Numbered from the stretch's first letter, positions 16,488 through 25,937 are shown. The stretch: 64,000 bases of DNA from CAIMZW01 sp037135095 (GCA_037135095.1 JBAXKZ010000003.1:1-64000), one strand, 5' to 3'. Numbers and translations: made by a program. The notes: a model not told the origin generated them from the letters alone.

Positions 16488-17888
16488 CTACCAGTTAACG
16501 GTTTGGTCGCGAAGTTTGCGATATTGAATCAATACTTCAGGGGAGGGTTTAGAAGAGTAGGTGAGAGTCTCGCCACCGTACCAGTGAGGTGGTTCTTCGC
16601 CACCTAAGAGCACCCATGCTGCTTGCTTGGCCGCGCCATCTGCGACATATTCGCCCGCTGGCGGCAGTACCACGGTGCGACCAAAAAGCGCCGAAGCTAT
16701 TTCGCCGACTGCTGGATTTTTTGCAGCACCGCCGATTAAAAGAATTCGTTGCACATCAACTCCGAGATTTATCAATGATTCAACGGCATCGGCCAACCCG
16801 CACAACATTCCTTCGACCATTGCCCGAGCAAAATTTTCGCGATGAGAGTTTGCTAAATTCATTCCGGCGAAAACGCCAGTAGCGTCTGGGCGGTTTGGGG
16901 TTCGCTCACCTTCAAAATAGGGCAGCAGCGTTAAGCCTTGTGCACCCGGCGCGCAGGCAAGTGCCAGTTCACCTAGGCGATCATGATCTACGCCCAGAAT
17001 GCGCGCGGCGGCATCCAGAATACGCGCGGCATTTAAGGTGCAGACCAAAGGTAAGAAATTTCCAGCAGCGTCGGCAAAGCCGGCAACTTCACCAGAGGCA
17101 TCGTGAGTCGAAGTTGTTGAAACGGCAAAGGCGGTTCCGCTGGTGCCCAACGAAACTACGACATCGCCAGGTTTGGCTTGAACTCCTAGAGCAGCTGCGG
17201 CGTTATCGCCCGCACCCGTTGCAATTGGAATCCCGGCTGAGGTTTTGGCAGCAAAGGTCGTGGGAGCGATGATGCGCGGCAAAATTATCGGCCGATCAGA
17301 GCGAAGTGCCAACGCCAAAATATCTCGGCGATATGTGGAGCTCACGGGATCGAAGTAGCCAGTGCCCGAGGCATCGCTGCGATCGGTAGTCAGATCTTCT
17401 AAATTTGTAGAGCCCGAAAGCTTCCAAGTTAGCCAATCGTGGGGCAGCGCTATCGCGGCTACTCGGGCGGCGTTCTCTAGTTCGTGATCGGCTAGCCAGC
17501 GAACTTTACTGGCGGTAAAAGAGGCCACCAGTACCGAGCCAACGGCCGCGGCCATAGCGGCGGGGCCACCAATTTCAAAGTTGAGGTCGGCGGCAGCCTG
17601 TGCCGATCGAGTGTCATTCCAGAGCAGGGCAGGGCGAATAACAGCGCCCGCGCTATCTAATACGACCATTCCATGTTGCTGACCACCAACTGAAATTGCC
17701 GCCACATCTTCAAAACCGCCGGCATCGGCAATGGCAGCCTGCAGGGCTACCCACCAGTGAGCTGGATCGACTTCGGTGCCATCTGGGTGGCTGGCTCTTC
17801 CTTGGCGAATAAGTTGACCAGTTTCGGCCTCGCGAATTACGACTTTTACCGACTGCGTGGAGGAGTCAATGCCCGCTACTAGTGCCAT
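16488..17888 (-). CDS. xylB: Xylulokinase (FGGY carbohydrate kinase)
   Basis: 466 residues with the FGGY kinase features: ATP-binding N-terminus VAGIDSSTQSVKVVI, substrate region AISVGGQQHGMV and ALLWNDTRS, and C-terminal ILLIGGAAKNP. It phosphorylates D-xylulose to xylulose 5-phosphate, entering the pentose-phosphate pathway. No xylose isomerase or xylose transporter is nearby. ATG 17888 lies 7 nt after a TACCCT -10-like element. Divergent from pfk. Confidence 0.92.
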   Translation of the reverse strand: MALVAGIDSSTQSVKVVIREAETGQLIRQGRASHPDGTEVDPAHWWVALQAAIADAGGFEDVAAISVGGQQHGMVVLDSAGAVIRPALLWNDTRSAQAAADLNFEIGGPAAMAAAVGSVLVASFTASKVRWLADHELENAARVAAIALPHDWLTWKLSGSTNLEDLTTDRSDASGTGYFDPVSSTYRRDILALALRSDRPIILPRIIAPTTFAAKTSAGIPIATGAGDNAAAALGVQAKPGDVVVSLGTSGTAFAVSTTSTHDASGEVAGFADAAGNFLPLVCTLNAARILDAAARILGVDHDRLGELALACAPGAQGLTLLPYFEGERTPNRPDATGVFAGMNLANSHRENFARAMVEGMLCGLADAVESLINLGVDVQRILLIGGAAKNPAVGEIASALFGRTVVLPPAGEYVADGAAKQAAWVLLGGEEPPHWYGGETLTYSSKPSPEVLIQYRKLRDQTVNW

Positions 17889-17895
17889 ATGTCGC

Positions 17896-17901
17896 AGGGT
17901 A
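17896..17901 (-). promoter_or_regulatory. -10-like TACCCT before xylB
   Basis: On the minus strand TACCCT ends 7 nt before the xylB ATG (17888), with no Shine-Dalgarno: probable leaderless start. Confidence 0.4.
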
Positions 17902-17964
17902 GACTTACGGAGTCATCGTTGACCATTCCAAACCACATTTTTTCATTTCGATCTGGAGTTAATT

Positions 17965-18990
17965 ATGCGTATTGGTGTTCTCACTGGCGGTGGCGATTGC
18001 CCCGGCTTGAACGCGGTGATTCGTGCCGTAGTTCGCAAGGGCGTTAAAGAGTATGGCTACGAATTTGTCGGCTTTAGGGATGGCTGGAAGGGACCACTAG
18101 AGGGTCTAACCATGCCATTGGATCTAGCTGCTACCCGAGGAATTCTGCCCCGCGGCGGCACCATCTTGGGCTCTTCGCGAACCAACCCCTTCAAAATCGA
18201 AGGTGGCGTTGAGCGGATTAAAGAGAATTTAGCGGCCATGAATATCGACGCTTTAATTGCAATTGGCGGCGAAGATACTTTGGGCGTAGCGACAAAACTT
18301 GATGCCTTGGGCGTTCACGTAGTTGGCGTTCCAAAGACAATTGATAACGATTTAAATAACACCGATTACACCTTTGGCTTTGATACCTCGGTAAATATTG
18401 CCGTCGAAGCAATTGATCGCCTTCACACAACTGCCGAGTCACACCACCGCGCCTTGATCGTTGAAGTTATGGGTCGCCATGCTGGTTGGATCGCATTGCA
18501 TGCTGGTATCGCTGGCGGCGCCGCTTGTATCTTGATTCCAGAAGTTAAATTCTCCGTTGATCAGGTCTGCAAGTGGGTGGAATCTCGATTCGAATCCTCT
18601 TACGCGCCAATCATCGTCATTGCCGAAGGCGCCATTCCACAAGATGGCGATATGAAGACCAAGGATCAGACCTTAGATTCCTTTGGCCATGTAAAACTTG
18701 CAGGCATTGGCGAATGGCTCGCTGGCCAGATCGAAGAGAAGACCGGCAAAGAGGCACGAACCTCAGTTCTCGGACATATTCAACGTGGTGGTACCCCCAC
18801 TGCATTTGATCGAGTACTTGCTACTCGCTTTGGACTTTCGGCAATCACTGCAGTCCATGAAGGTGACTGGGGCAAGATGACGGCCCTCCATGGCACCAAC
18901 ATCGTTCGAGTTCCACTAGCGAGCGCTACCGACCACTTGAAGCTTGTTGACCCATCCCTCTATGCAGAAGCGGAGATCTTCTTCGGTTAA
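17965..18990 (+). CDS. pfkA: 6-phosphofructokinase, predicted PPi-dependent
   Basis: 341 residues, group III actinobacterial PFK: MRIGVLTGGGDCPGLNAVIRA, active-site PKTIDND, MGRHAGWIA and GHIQRGGTPTAFDR. The phosphoryl-donor motif reads GGEDT. The Asp at the position equal to E. coli Gly104, with Lys in PKTIDND, is the pattern of the PPi-dependent enzyme of Amycolatopsis methanolica; ATP-dependent actinobacterial homologues have GGEGT. Donor specificity is therefore predicted to be pyrophosphate, making the step reversible. A TGGAG site precedes ATG 17965. Confidence 0.92.
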   Translation: MRIGVLTGGGDCPGLNAVIRAVVRKGVKEYGYEFVGFRDGWKGPLEGLTMPLDLAATRGILPRGGTILGSSRTNPFKIEGGVERIKENLAAMNIDALIAIGGEDTLGVATKLDALGVHVVGVPKTIDNDLNNTDYTFGFDTSVNIAVEAIDRLHTTAESHHRALIVEVMGRHAGWIALHAGIAGGAACILIPEVKFSVDQVCKWVESRFESSYAPIIVIAEGAIPQDGDMKTKDQTLDSFGHVKLAGIGEWLAGQIEEKTGKEARTSVLGHIQRGGTPTAFDRVLATRFGLSAITAVHEGDWGKMTALHGTNIVRVPLASATDHLKLVDPSLYAEAEIFFG

Positions 18991-19018
18991 TTGCCCGCCC
19001 TTGGGCGAACAATTTCCC

Positions 19019-19024
19019 TACGAT
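19019..19024 (+). promoter_or_regulatory. -10-like TACGAT before DAHP synthase
   Basis: TACGAT ends 7 nt before ATG 19032 with no Shine-Dalgarno, consistent with a leaderless mRNA. A small TTGCCC/GGGCGAA hairpin (18991-19008) lies just upstream and may mark the end of the pfk transcript. Confidence 0.4.
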
Positions 19025-19031
19025 TACAACC

Positions 19032-20417
19032 ATGCTGACTAATGAAGCGCGCGATTCAAAGCCCACCACCCCAGTGGTAGATATTGATGCCCTATTCACC
19101 CCTGGCTTGATTGCGGCCCAACAGCCCAATTGGCCAGGTGGCCCAACGGGGGAAGCGGTAACCAAGGCGGTTGGCACGCTACGCAAGCTGCCACCGTTGG
19201 TCTTCGCAGGCGAGTGCGACAATCTCAAAGCTCGAATCGCCGAAGCCGCAGCTGGTCGCGCATTTTGGCTACAAGGCGGGGATTGCGCCGAAACTTTTGC
19301 GGCGGCAACTGCTGATTCAATTAGAAATCGGATCAAGACGATTTTACAAATGGCGGCAGTGCTTCAATATTTCTCTAGCCTTCCGGTAATCAAGGTCGGT
19401 CGGATGGCTGGACAATTTGCTAAGCCAAGAAGTAACGATTTAGAGACCCGCGGCGAAGTTGTTCTACCGGCTTATCGCGGCGACGCGGTAAATGATTTGG
19501 AATTTACCCTCGAAGCCCGGACCCCAAATCCCGATCGCTTGGTTCAGGTCTATAACACCTCAGCCGCAACCTTAAATTTAGTTCGTGCCTTTACCCAAGG
19601 TGGTTTTGCCGATCTTCGCCAGGTTCACGAATGGAATAAGGGCTTTATCAATGATCCGCGCTACGGCGCTCGCTACGAGCAGATGGCAAATGAGATTGGC
19701 CGAGCCTTGGAATTTATGGCCTCTGCCGGCGTTGACCCAGAAGCCTTTAAAACTGTGGACTTCTACAGCAGCCACGAAGCGCTAATTCTCGAATACGAGA
19801 AGGCGCTCACTCGCATTGATTCACGCACTCAATTGCCGTATGACGTTTCGGCTCACTTCGTCTGGATCGGGGAGCGCACCCGCCAGCTCGATGGCGCTCA
19901 CATGGATTTCGCTTCCAAGATTCACAACCCAATCGGAATTAAACTTGGGCCAAAGAGCACGCCCGAAGAGGCGCTGGCGATGATTGCAAAGCTCAATCCA
20001 AATAACGAGCCCGGGCGACTAACTTTTATAACCCGAATGGGTGCTGGTCTCATTCGCGAGAAGTTGCCAGCCTTGGTCGATGCCGTTACAAAATCTGGCG
20101 CCAAAGTGCTCTGGGTCTGCGATCCAATGCACGGCAATACCTATGAAGCCCCAAGCGGTTACAAGACGCGACGCTTTGAAGATGTAACTGATGAAGTGCG
20201 GGGTTTCTTTGAGGTTCATAAAGCCTTAGGAACTCATCCTGGCGGCGTTCACATCGAACTCACTGGTGACGATGTCACCGAGTGCGTCGGGGGCGGGGAG
20301 CAGATCTCTCACGAGGACTTAGCGATGCGCTATGAATCGGCCTGCGATCCAAGACTCAATCACACCCAATCCCTTGAACTAGCTTTCTTGGTCGCCGAGA
20401 TGCTGCGGGATCGTTAA
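19032..20417 (+). CDS. aroG: 3-deoxy-7-phosphoheptulonate synthase, class II
   Basis: 461 residues of the class II (plant/actinobacterial) DAHP synthase family: FWLQGGDCAETFAA, KVGRMAGQFAKPRS, PAYRGDAVN, ARYEQMANEIG, WVCDPMHGNTYE and GVHIELTGDDVTEC. It condenses PEP with erythrose 4-phosphate as the first step of the shikimate pathway. Its neighbours (PPi-PFK, PPDK) also revolve around PEP. Not part of an aro operon here. Confidence 0.95.
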   Translation: MLTNEARDSKPTTPVVDIDALFTPGLIAAQQPNWPGGPTGEAVTKAVGTLRKLPPLVFAGECDNLKARIAEAAAGRAFWLQGGDCAETFAAATADSIRNRIKTILQMAAVLQYFSSLPVIKVGRMAGQFAKPRSNDLETRGEVVLPAYRGDAVNDLEFTLEARTPNPDRLVQVYNTSAATLNLVRAFTQGGFADLRQVHEWNKGFINDPRYGARYEQMANEIGRALEFMASAGVDPEAFKTVDFYSSHEALILEYEKALTRIDSRTQLPYDVSAHFVWIGERTRQLDGAHMDFASKIHNPIGIKLGPKSTPEEALAMIAKLNPNNEPGRLTFITRMGAGLIREKLPALVDAVTKSGAKVLWVCDPMHGNTYEAPSGYKTRRFEDVTDEVRGFFEVHKALGTHPGGVHIELTGDDVTECVGGGEQISHEDLAMRYESACDPRLNHTQSLELAFLVAEMLRDR

Positions 20418-20437
20418 ATCTTTATATTTGTCAAGAG

Positions 20438-20698
20438 ATGTTAGTACCCGTTTATGTAAAGCCAGGCGCCGCCCACAATCGTGTGGGAGGTAGCCGCGAT
20501 GACCGGCTCGTTATCTCAGTTACCGCGCAAGCAGTTGATGGGAGTGCGAACGAAGCCGTCATAAAGCTCTTGGCTGATGTACTAAAGATCCCAAAGCGTG
20601 ACATTCAGGTGAAATCGGGGCTAACTTCAAAACGCAAGATGCTAATTATTTCTGGGGAGTTTCAAAAAGTTATTTCCGAACTTCAAAATCAGGAATAG
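20438..20698 (+). CDS. DUF167/YggU-family protein
   Basis: 86 residues matching the small YggU fold: VYVKPGAAHNRVGG near the N-terminus, the central DGSANEAVIKLLADVL motif, and the GLTSKRKMLIISG strand. The biochemical role of the family is unknown. An AAGAG site precedes the ATG; ogt starts 9 nt after the stop. Confidence 0.9.
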   Translation: MLVPVYVKPGAAHNRVGGSRDDRLVISVTAQAVDGSANEAVIKLLADVLKIPKRDIQVKSGLTSKRKMLIISGEFQKVISELQNQE

Positions 20699-20701
20699 AC
20701 T
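20696..20701 (+). promoter_or_regulatory. -10-like TAGACT before ogt
   Basis: TAGACT overlaps the stop codon of the YggU gene and ends 6 nt before the ogt ATG (20708). It could drive a leaderless ogt mRNA independent of the upstream genes. Confidence 0.3.
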
Positions 20702-20707
20702 TGCGGG

Positions 20708-21202
20708 ATGCTACAACGAGCCCTCTACAAGACTCCGGTGGGCGCTCTCTATCTGATCAGCGATGAACATGTGCTTCTTGGGGCTGGGTTCACAAGTTAT
20801 GAAGATTTATTGAGCCGCATGGATTCCGATGATTCAGCCAGAAAAGCTACTACCGTTAAAAGCATTCCAATCATTAGTGATTTGGTGAGTGATTACTTCG
20901 ATGGTGATTTAGCTGCCTTTGGCGGAATACAAGTTAGACAACCGGGAGCTGATTTTTCACAGGCAGTTTGGAAAGCGCTCCGTAAAATTCCGGTTGGGAA
21001 AACCATGTCCTATGCCGAAATCGCAAAGCGTGCTGGCTCGCCAGATGCAGTAAGAGCAGCTGGTAGTGCATGTGCTCGAAATTTGATCGCGCCAATTGTG
21101 CCATGTCATCGGGTTGTGAAATCGGGTGGCGCCTTAGGAAATTACGCGTATGGCTTGGATGCGAAAGAGTGGTTCTTACGCCACGAAGGCGCGCTTAAGT
21201 AA
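20708..21202 (+). CDS. ogt: Methylated-DNA--protein-cysteine methyltransferase
   Basis: 164 residues. The C-terminal domain has the catalytic motif IVPCHRVVKSGG and the helix-turn-helix DFSQAVWKALRKIPVGKTMSYAEIAKRAG (about 80-115). The protein irreversibly transfers alkyl groups from O6-alkylguanine to its active-site Cys. Its 3' end overlaps that of the convergent threonine aldolase gene by 27 bp. Confidence 0.93.
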   Translation: MLQRALYKTPVGALYLISDEHVLLGAGFTSYEDLLSRMDSDDSARKATTVKSIPIISDLVSDYFDGDLAAFGGIQVRQPGADFSQAVWKALRKIPVGKTMSYAEIAKRAGSPDAVRAAGSACARNLIAPIVPCHRVVKSGGALGNYAYGLDAKEWFLRHEGALK

Positions 21203-22219
21203 TTCCGGTAGTACTTGCATCACGATTTCCATATCGGAATCGGTAATATCCAAATGGGTAACCAATCGTAAGAACTTAGGACCGAGCGCACTTGCCAAAA
21301 TTCCGGCAGCTTTTAGTTGCGAATTTAACTCGGCCGCAGTGATATTTAAACCCTGAAGATCCAAAGCAACTATGTTGGTTTCTACTTCGAGTGGATTTAT
21401 TACGCTGGGCACTGCGTTCGCGCAAGCGATCGCAAGCGACTTCGCGCGGGAATGATCATTTACAAGCAGTTGCAGATTGTTATCCAAGGCGTAAAGCCCG
21501 GCCGCTGCCAAGATTCCTACTTGACGCATGCCGCTGCCATAACGCTTGCGCCATTGTCTGGCGCTGGTCACTCGCTCTCTTGTCGAGAGCATTACCGAAC
21601 CAACTGGCGCACCTAAACCCTTTGAGAGGCAGACGCTAATGGTGTCGAAATATTTTCCATATTCAAGAAGTGGGACACCGGAGGCGATATGTGCGTTCCA
21701 GATACGAGCACCATCGAGGTGGAGTCCTAAACCGATTTCTTGCGAAAGCTTTCGAAGTTCGGCAATCTCCGCAATCGGTTGAATTGTGCCGCCACCGAAA
21801 TTGTGGGTGTTTTCGACTGCTAACGCAGTTGTAGATACCAAATATGGACCTGATTCCGGACGAGCAATTGCAATTAGATTTCGGGGGTTCAGCAAACCAC
21901 GAGGTTCCAAGACGGTTCGGGTGGTGATGCCGCTAAAGACCGCAGCAGCTCCGAGTTCGGCGCGAACAATATGCGAATTCGTTTCGCAGATTAACTCTTC
22001 GCCGGGTTTTACCAACATCCGAATTGCTAATTGGTTGGCCAAGGAGCCGGAAGGAGTGAATACGCCGGCTTCCATTCCGAAGAGCTGTGCAACTCGTTCT
22101 TCTAAAGAGTTAACGGTCGGATCATCGCCGTAGACATCATCGCCAACTTCGGCATTCGCCATGGCGCGGCGCATTCCTTCGGAAGGTTTGGTAACGGTAT
22201 CGGAGCGAAGATCGATCAT
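21176..22219 (-). CDS. ltaE: Low-specificity L-threonine aldolase
   Basis: 347 residues with the PLP-fold type I aldolase signatures MIDLRSDTVTKPSEGMRRAM, GDDVYGDDPTVNSLEE, THNFGGGT, HLDGARIWNA and the PLP-lysine in VCLSKGLGAPVGS. It cleaves L-threonine or allo-threonine to glycine and acetaldehyde. Last gene of the minus-strand run nfo-eamA-ltaE, overlapping the EamA stop by 4 bp. Confidence 0.93.
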   Translation of the reverse strand: MIDLRSDTVTKPSEGMRRAMANAEVGDDVYGDDPTVNSLEERVAQLFGMEAGVFTPSGSLANQLAIRMLVKPGEELICETNSHIVRAELGAAAVFSGITTRTVLEPRGLLNPRNLIAIARPESGPYLVSTTALAVENTHNFGGGTIQPIAEIAELRKLSQEIGLGLHLDGARIWNAHIASGVPLLEYGKYFDTISVCLSKGLGAPVGSVMLSTRERVTSARQWRKRYGSGMRQVGILAAAGLYALDNNLQLLVNDHSRAKSLAIACANAVPSVINPLEVETNIVALDLQGLNITAAELNSQLKAAGILASALGPKFLRLVTHLDITDSDMEIVMQVLPELLKRAFVA

Positions 22220-23088
22220 GTCGTAATCTTCTCACGGCCCTCGACCCAAATAATCAAGTACATGGCAGCAATCACCATGGCGCCGCCAATTAGAGTCTTG
22301 ATGGTGAGGCTCTCGTTGGCGAAGATGACGGCGAATCCGGCGGCAAAGATATATTCCATGGTCAAGATGATCGCGATAGTAGTTGGCGGCATAAAAGATT
22401 GGGTCCAAGTTTGGATAATGAAGGCGAAGGCGGTGGCAAAAACTGCGGTGAAAATAACGGCGCGCCAGACGCCGACATCTGGTGGCAAATGAAAACCAGA
22501 CTTGAAACTGGCCGCCGTTGTAATTAGAGAGACAGTCCCGAGTTGAACGATGGTTAGAGCGTAAGTGTCCATTCCCGAGCTCCACTCGCCCAAGGCAACG
22601 ATGTGCAGGGCAAAGAGAATTGCGCTAACGAGTACCAGGAATTCGCCGACTCCAACGCTAAAACCTTTAAACGAGAGCAGTAACAGACCCATGGTTGCGA
22701 GTCCCACGGCTAACCATTGCAGCGAAGTTACTCTTCGCTTTAGCAGCCCGGCCGAAACTAAAGGAACAAATACCGCATAAAGCCCTGTGATGAAACCAGT
22801 CTTTGCAACGGTTGTTAGCGTTAAACCAAAAGTTTGAAAGATATAGCCGGTGCCGAGAAATAACCCTACGAGTGCACCTTTTGCTAAAAATTTTCGATTA
22901 ATCAATTTGAGTGCGCTTGGGCGGAAGGCTATAAGTAGCAGGGTTGCAATAATAAAGCGGCAAGCCAGAAAGGAATTTACATCCTGGCGATTTAGTACGC
23001 CTTTCATTACCACGAAGGAACCGCCCCAAAATGCGGCAACCGTAAGAAGCAGGGCGGCTAGCGCTGGCTTATTTTGCGCTAATTTCAC
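22216..23088 (-). CDS. EamA-family (DMT) transporter
   Basis: 290 residues with ten predicted membrane helices in two EamA repeats (FWGGSFVVMKGV early in repeat 1 and MEYIFAAGFAVIFANESL in repeat 2). Family members export amino acids or other metabolites; the substrate is not readable, though the adjacent threonine aldolase fits amino-acid export. It starts with GTG overlapping the nfo stop by 4 bp (GTGA). Confidence 0.88.
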   Translation of the reverse strand: MKLAQNKPALAALLLTVAAFWGGSFVVMKGVLNRQDVNSFLACRFIIATLLLIAFRPSALKLINRKFLAKGALVGLFLGTGYIFQTFGLTLTTVAKTGFITGLYAVFVPLVSAGLLKRRVTSLQWLAVGLATMGLLLLSFKGFSVGVGEFLVLVSAILFALHIVALGEWSSGMDTYALTIVQLGTVSLITTAASFKSGFHLPPDVGVWRAVIFTAVFATAFAFIIQTWTQSFMPPTTIAIILTMEYIFAAGFAVIFANESLTIKTLIGGAMVIAAMYLIIWVEGREKITT

Positions 23089-23954
23089 TTTACTTTTGAG
23101 CGCATCTTTTTTAAGAGCGCGACTTCGCTGCCATGTTCTGGTTCTTGACCTGGAGTCTCCAGAATTAGCGGGGCGTTCTTCACGGCCGGATGGGCCAGTA
23201 GCTCTTCAAAAGGCTTTGAACCGATGTGGCCCTGGCCGATATTTTGATGACGATCTTTCAAGGCACCGCAAACATCCATGGAATCATTGGCATGAATTAA
23301 TTGGATTCGCTCGATACCTACAATTTTTACTAATAGATCCAAAGTTGCGGTCATTCCACCTTTAGCTTGGATGTCATGACCAGCAGCGAAGACGTGGCAA
23401 GTATCGAGACAGACGCCAACCTTCGGATGCCATTCCAGCGCATCAAAGTATTTGGTCAAATCATCCAATTTCTTGACCAACGATTGACCTTGGCCAGCGG
23501 TTGGTTCCAGTAAGAGCCAGGGATCTTCATCAGTTAAATTATTTAGAACCGGCATCATGCCTTCGTGAATTTGTTTCCAGGCGTTTTCGATATGCGATTC
23601 ATCAACTGCTGATCCGGTATGAATAACTACGCCTTTGGCACCAATTTGGCGACCTCTGGCAAGGGAATATGCGGTCGAGGCTAGTGAGTTCTCGTAGGTA
23701 GAAATTGTGGGCGAACCCAAGTTGATCAAGAAGGGCGCGTGGACATAACTTTCGATATCTAGCTCTTCAGCTCTGGTTCGAAAGGCGCCATCTGCTTCAG
23801 GATTCGCTTCGGGCATTGCCCAACCTCGCGGATTGGAGGCAAATACTTGGACTACCTCAGCCTCAATTGTCTGCGCGTAAGCAATGGATTTCTTTGCCAT
23901 GCCACCAGAAGTCGGGACATGAGCGCCAATTCGAGGTAATAGTGCAGCGGCCAT
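23085..23954 (-). CDS. nfo: Endonuclease IV (apurinic/apyrimidinic endonuclease)
   Basis: 289 residues, TIM-barrel family with RIGAHVPTSGG, VHAPFLINLGSP, VVIHTGS, LLEPTAGQG, VGVCLDTCHVFAAGHD and LIHANDSMDVCGALKDRHQNIGQG, which carry the Zn-binding His/Glu/Asp residues. It incises DNA at abasic sites in base-excision repair. Heads nfo-eamA-ltaE; its start lies 9 nt after the pknB stop. Confidence 0.94.
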   Translation of the reverse strand: MAAALLPRIGAHVPTSGGMAKKSIAYAQTIEAEVVQVFASNPRGWAMPEANPEADGAFRTRAEELDIESYVHAPFLINLGSPTISTYENSLASTAYSLARGRQIGAKGVVIHTGSAVDESHIENAWKQIHEGMMPVLNNLTDEDPWLLLEPTAGQGQSLVKKLDDLTKYFDALEWHPKVGVCLDTCHVFAAGHDIQAKGGMTATLDLLVKIVGIERIQLIHANDSMDVCGALKDRHQNIGQGHIGSKPFEELLAHPAVKNAPLILETPGQEPEHGSEVALLKKMRSKVK

Positions 23955-23960
23955 TTGGCA

Positions 23961-23966
23961 AGCCTA
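23961..23966 (-). promoter_or_regulatory. -10-like TAGGCT before nfo
   Basis: On the minus strand TAGGCT (its TAG is the pknB stop) ends 6 nt before the nfo ATG. It may be an internal leaderless promoter, or chance. Confidence 0.3.
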
Positions 23967-25901
23967 TCCGACTGTTATTACCACCGTAGACCCACGCTTG
24001 ACCTTGGTGCCGATCGCAGGAGAGATATGGGTGACGGTCTTAATCTTCTTGGTACCCATAGATTTAACGATCACTTGTAGTTGGAGATTTTCTAGTGTTC
24101 GGGTGGCGTTCTCTGCGGTAAGTGAGAAGACGTTAGGGATGTAAACACTTTCGGGACCCTGCGAAACTATTAGGGCAATTGAGCTGCCTTTATCTAGCGA
24201 TCCGCCGCCTGCCGGTGTTTGGGTGATTACTGCGCCGGCGGCGAAGGTATCGCTGTAAGCGTAGGTAGTTGAAACCTTGAATCCGGCGGCTGTTAATTCA
24301 TTTAGCGCTTGGTCGCCACCGAGGCCGACGTAACTAGTGGCAGCAACTTGTTGAGCTCCTTGGCTCACCACGAAATTAACCAAGGTATTGCGGCGCACTT
24401 TGGTGCCGCCTTTCGGTGATTCCGAAATAATGGCGTTCTTCGCAACTATTGAACTATAAGTTGAAGTGACGTTACCAACTTTCAACCCGGAACTAAGTAT
24501 CTGGGATTGCGCGGCTGTAACTGAGAGACCGATCAAAGTTGGAACGATCAATCGTTCCTTACCTTTGGATATTGTTAAGTCAATATTGCCACCGGCGGCA
24601 ATTTTTGCCCCGCCACCTGGACTACTGGAAATAATTTTGCCCTTTGCAACATCTTCACTAAAAATGCTTGCCAAGACCGTTGAGTGAAGTCCCAGCGGCG
24701 TAAGAGCGGCGTTCGCTTCATTAGCCGAGAGCCCCACGAGGGATGGGATCGAAATCTTTGAACCTGGTCCGGAGAACTCGTACCACGCCGCGCCACCTCC
24801 AATCAGTGCGAGCAAAAGAATTAGGACAATAAACCTTCGAGTGGATCTCTTTTTGCGCAATTGGCGAGCTGTTGGAGGTTTTGTTCCACCGGTATTTTCG
24901 CGAACCGCAGGCTTACTCACAACAGTATTAGCGATCGCTGGCTTGCCATCATTACGAGGGGCAATGCGAACCTGTGGTCTTGGTTTTTTCTTTGGTGAAG
25001 TGGAACGCTCATTATTAGGTAGGTCCAATTCCAAACTTAGTTGTGGCCGATCAGGGTCTAATTCAGATTGAATCGCTAACACCATCTCGTATGCGACCCC
25101 CGCGTCTTTGGGACGTTGGTCCGGATCCACGGCCGTCATAGATTGCACCAATTTATCTAACGAGCTGGGAATGCCGGAGACGAAGTTGGAGGGCGGTGGC
25201 ACTTGCTCATTTACATGGCGATAGGCAATTTGAATGGCTGATTCACCTTCGTATGGTTTACGACCCACCAACATTTCAAAGGTCAAAATGCCGAGCGAAT
25301 ATAGATCACTACGAGCATCGGTAATTCCTCGTTGCACTTGTTCGGGGGAGAGATACGAGACCGAACCTAAGATGACGCTGGCATCAGCAGTCATTGTCTT
25401 ACCAAGACCAACGCCCCTGGCCAGACCAAAGTCGCCAACTTTTACGCGCCCATCTTTAGAGATCAAAATATTTTCAGGTTTAACATCGCGATGAACGATT
25501 CCAATTTTGTGGGCCGCAGCCAATGCGCTCAAGATCGGCAACAAATAGGTAATGGTGGCCTCAGGTGACATAGCACCGCGCTCGGTCATAACTTGGCGCA
25601 AAGTAAAGCCATCGATAAATTCCATAACAAGAAAGACCGCTTGAACGCCGCCTTCGTTCCAGCCTTGATCCTGGATCGCAACGACATTTGGATGATTTAG
25701 TGAAGCCGTGGCCTTGGCCTCGCGGATAAACCGGTTTACAAAGGATTCATCATTCGCTAAATGCTCGTGCATTACCTTGACGGCGACGGTTCGATCCAGT
25801 CTGAGGTCAGTGGCGACATAGATGGCGGCCATACCACCAGAAGCAATTAGCTCTCCAAGTTGGTATCGCCCATCAAGAATTTCACCAGAAAGGTCAGACA
25901 C
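23964..25901 (-). CDS. pknB: Ser/Thr protein kinase with PASTA domains (PknB type)
   Basis: 645 residues. The cytoplasmic kinase domain (about 1-270) has the glycine loop GELIASGGMAAIY, VAVKVM, catalytic loop IVHRDVKPENIL and GDFGLARG. A Pro/Lys-rich linker leads to one TM helix (about 354-373), then four extracellular PASTA repeats (about 378-645). PASTA domains bind muropeptides or lipid II, so the kinase coordinates cell-wall synthesis with growth. The start is GTG 25901, 6 nt after a TAAGAT element. It is not in the usual pknA/pbpA/rodA cluster. Confidence 0.94.
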   Translation of the reverse strand: MSDLSGEILDGRYQLGELIASGGMAAIYVATDLRLDRTVAVKVMHEHLANDESFVNRFIREAKATASLNHPNVVAIQDQGWNEGGVQAVFLVMEFIDGFTLRQVMTERGAMSPEATITYLLPILSALAAAHKIGIVHRDVKPENILISKDGRVKVGDFGLARGVGLGKTMTADASVILGSVSYLSPEQVQRGITDARSDLYSLGILTFEMLVGRKPYEGESAIQIAYRHVNEQVPPPSNFVSGIPSSLDKLVQSMTAVDPDQRPKDAGVAYEMVLAIQSELDPDRPQLSLELDLPNNERSTSPKKKPRPQVRIAPRNDGKPAIANTVVSKPAVRENTGGTKPPTARQLRKKRSTRRFIVLILLLALIGGGAAWYEFSGPGSKISIPSLVGLSANEANAALTPLGLHSTVLASIFSEDVAKGKIISSSPGGGAKIAAGGNIDLTISKGKERLIVPTLIGLSVTAAQSQILSSGLKVGNVTSTYSSIVAKNAIISESPKGGTKVRRNTLVNFVVSQGAQQVAATSYVGLGGDQALNELTAAGFKVSTTYAYSDTFAAGAVITQTPAGGGSLDKGSSIALIVSQGPESVYIPNVFSLTAENATRTLENLQLQVIVKSMGTKKIKTVTHISPAIGTKVKRGSTVVITVG

Positions 25902-25907
25902 CCTTAA

Positions 25908-25913
25908 ATCTTA
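25908..25913 (-). promoter_or_regulatory. -10-like TAAGAT before pknB
   Basis: On the minus strand TAAGAT ends 6 nt before the GTG start of pknB, with no Shine-Dalgarno: probable leaderless start. Confidence 0.45.
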
Positions 25914-25937
25914 GAGAATGGAGTAAGGCAGAGGGGC

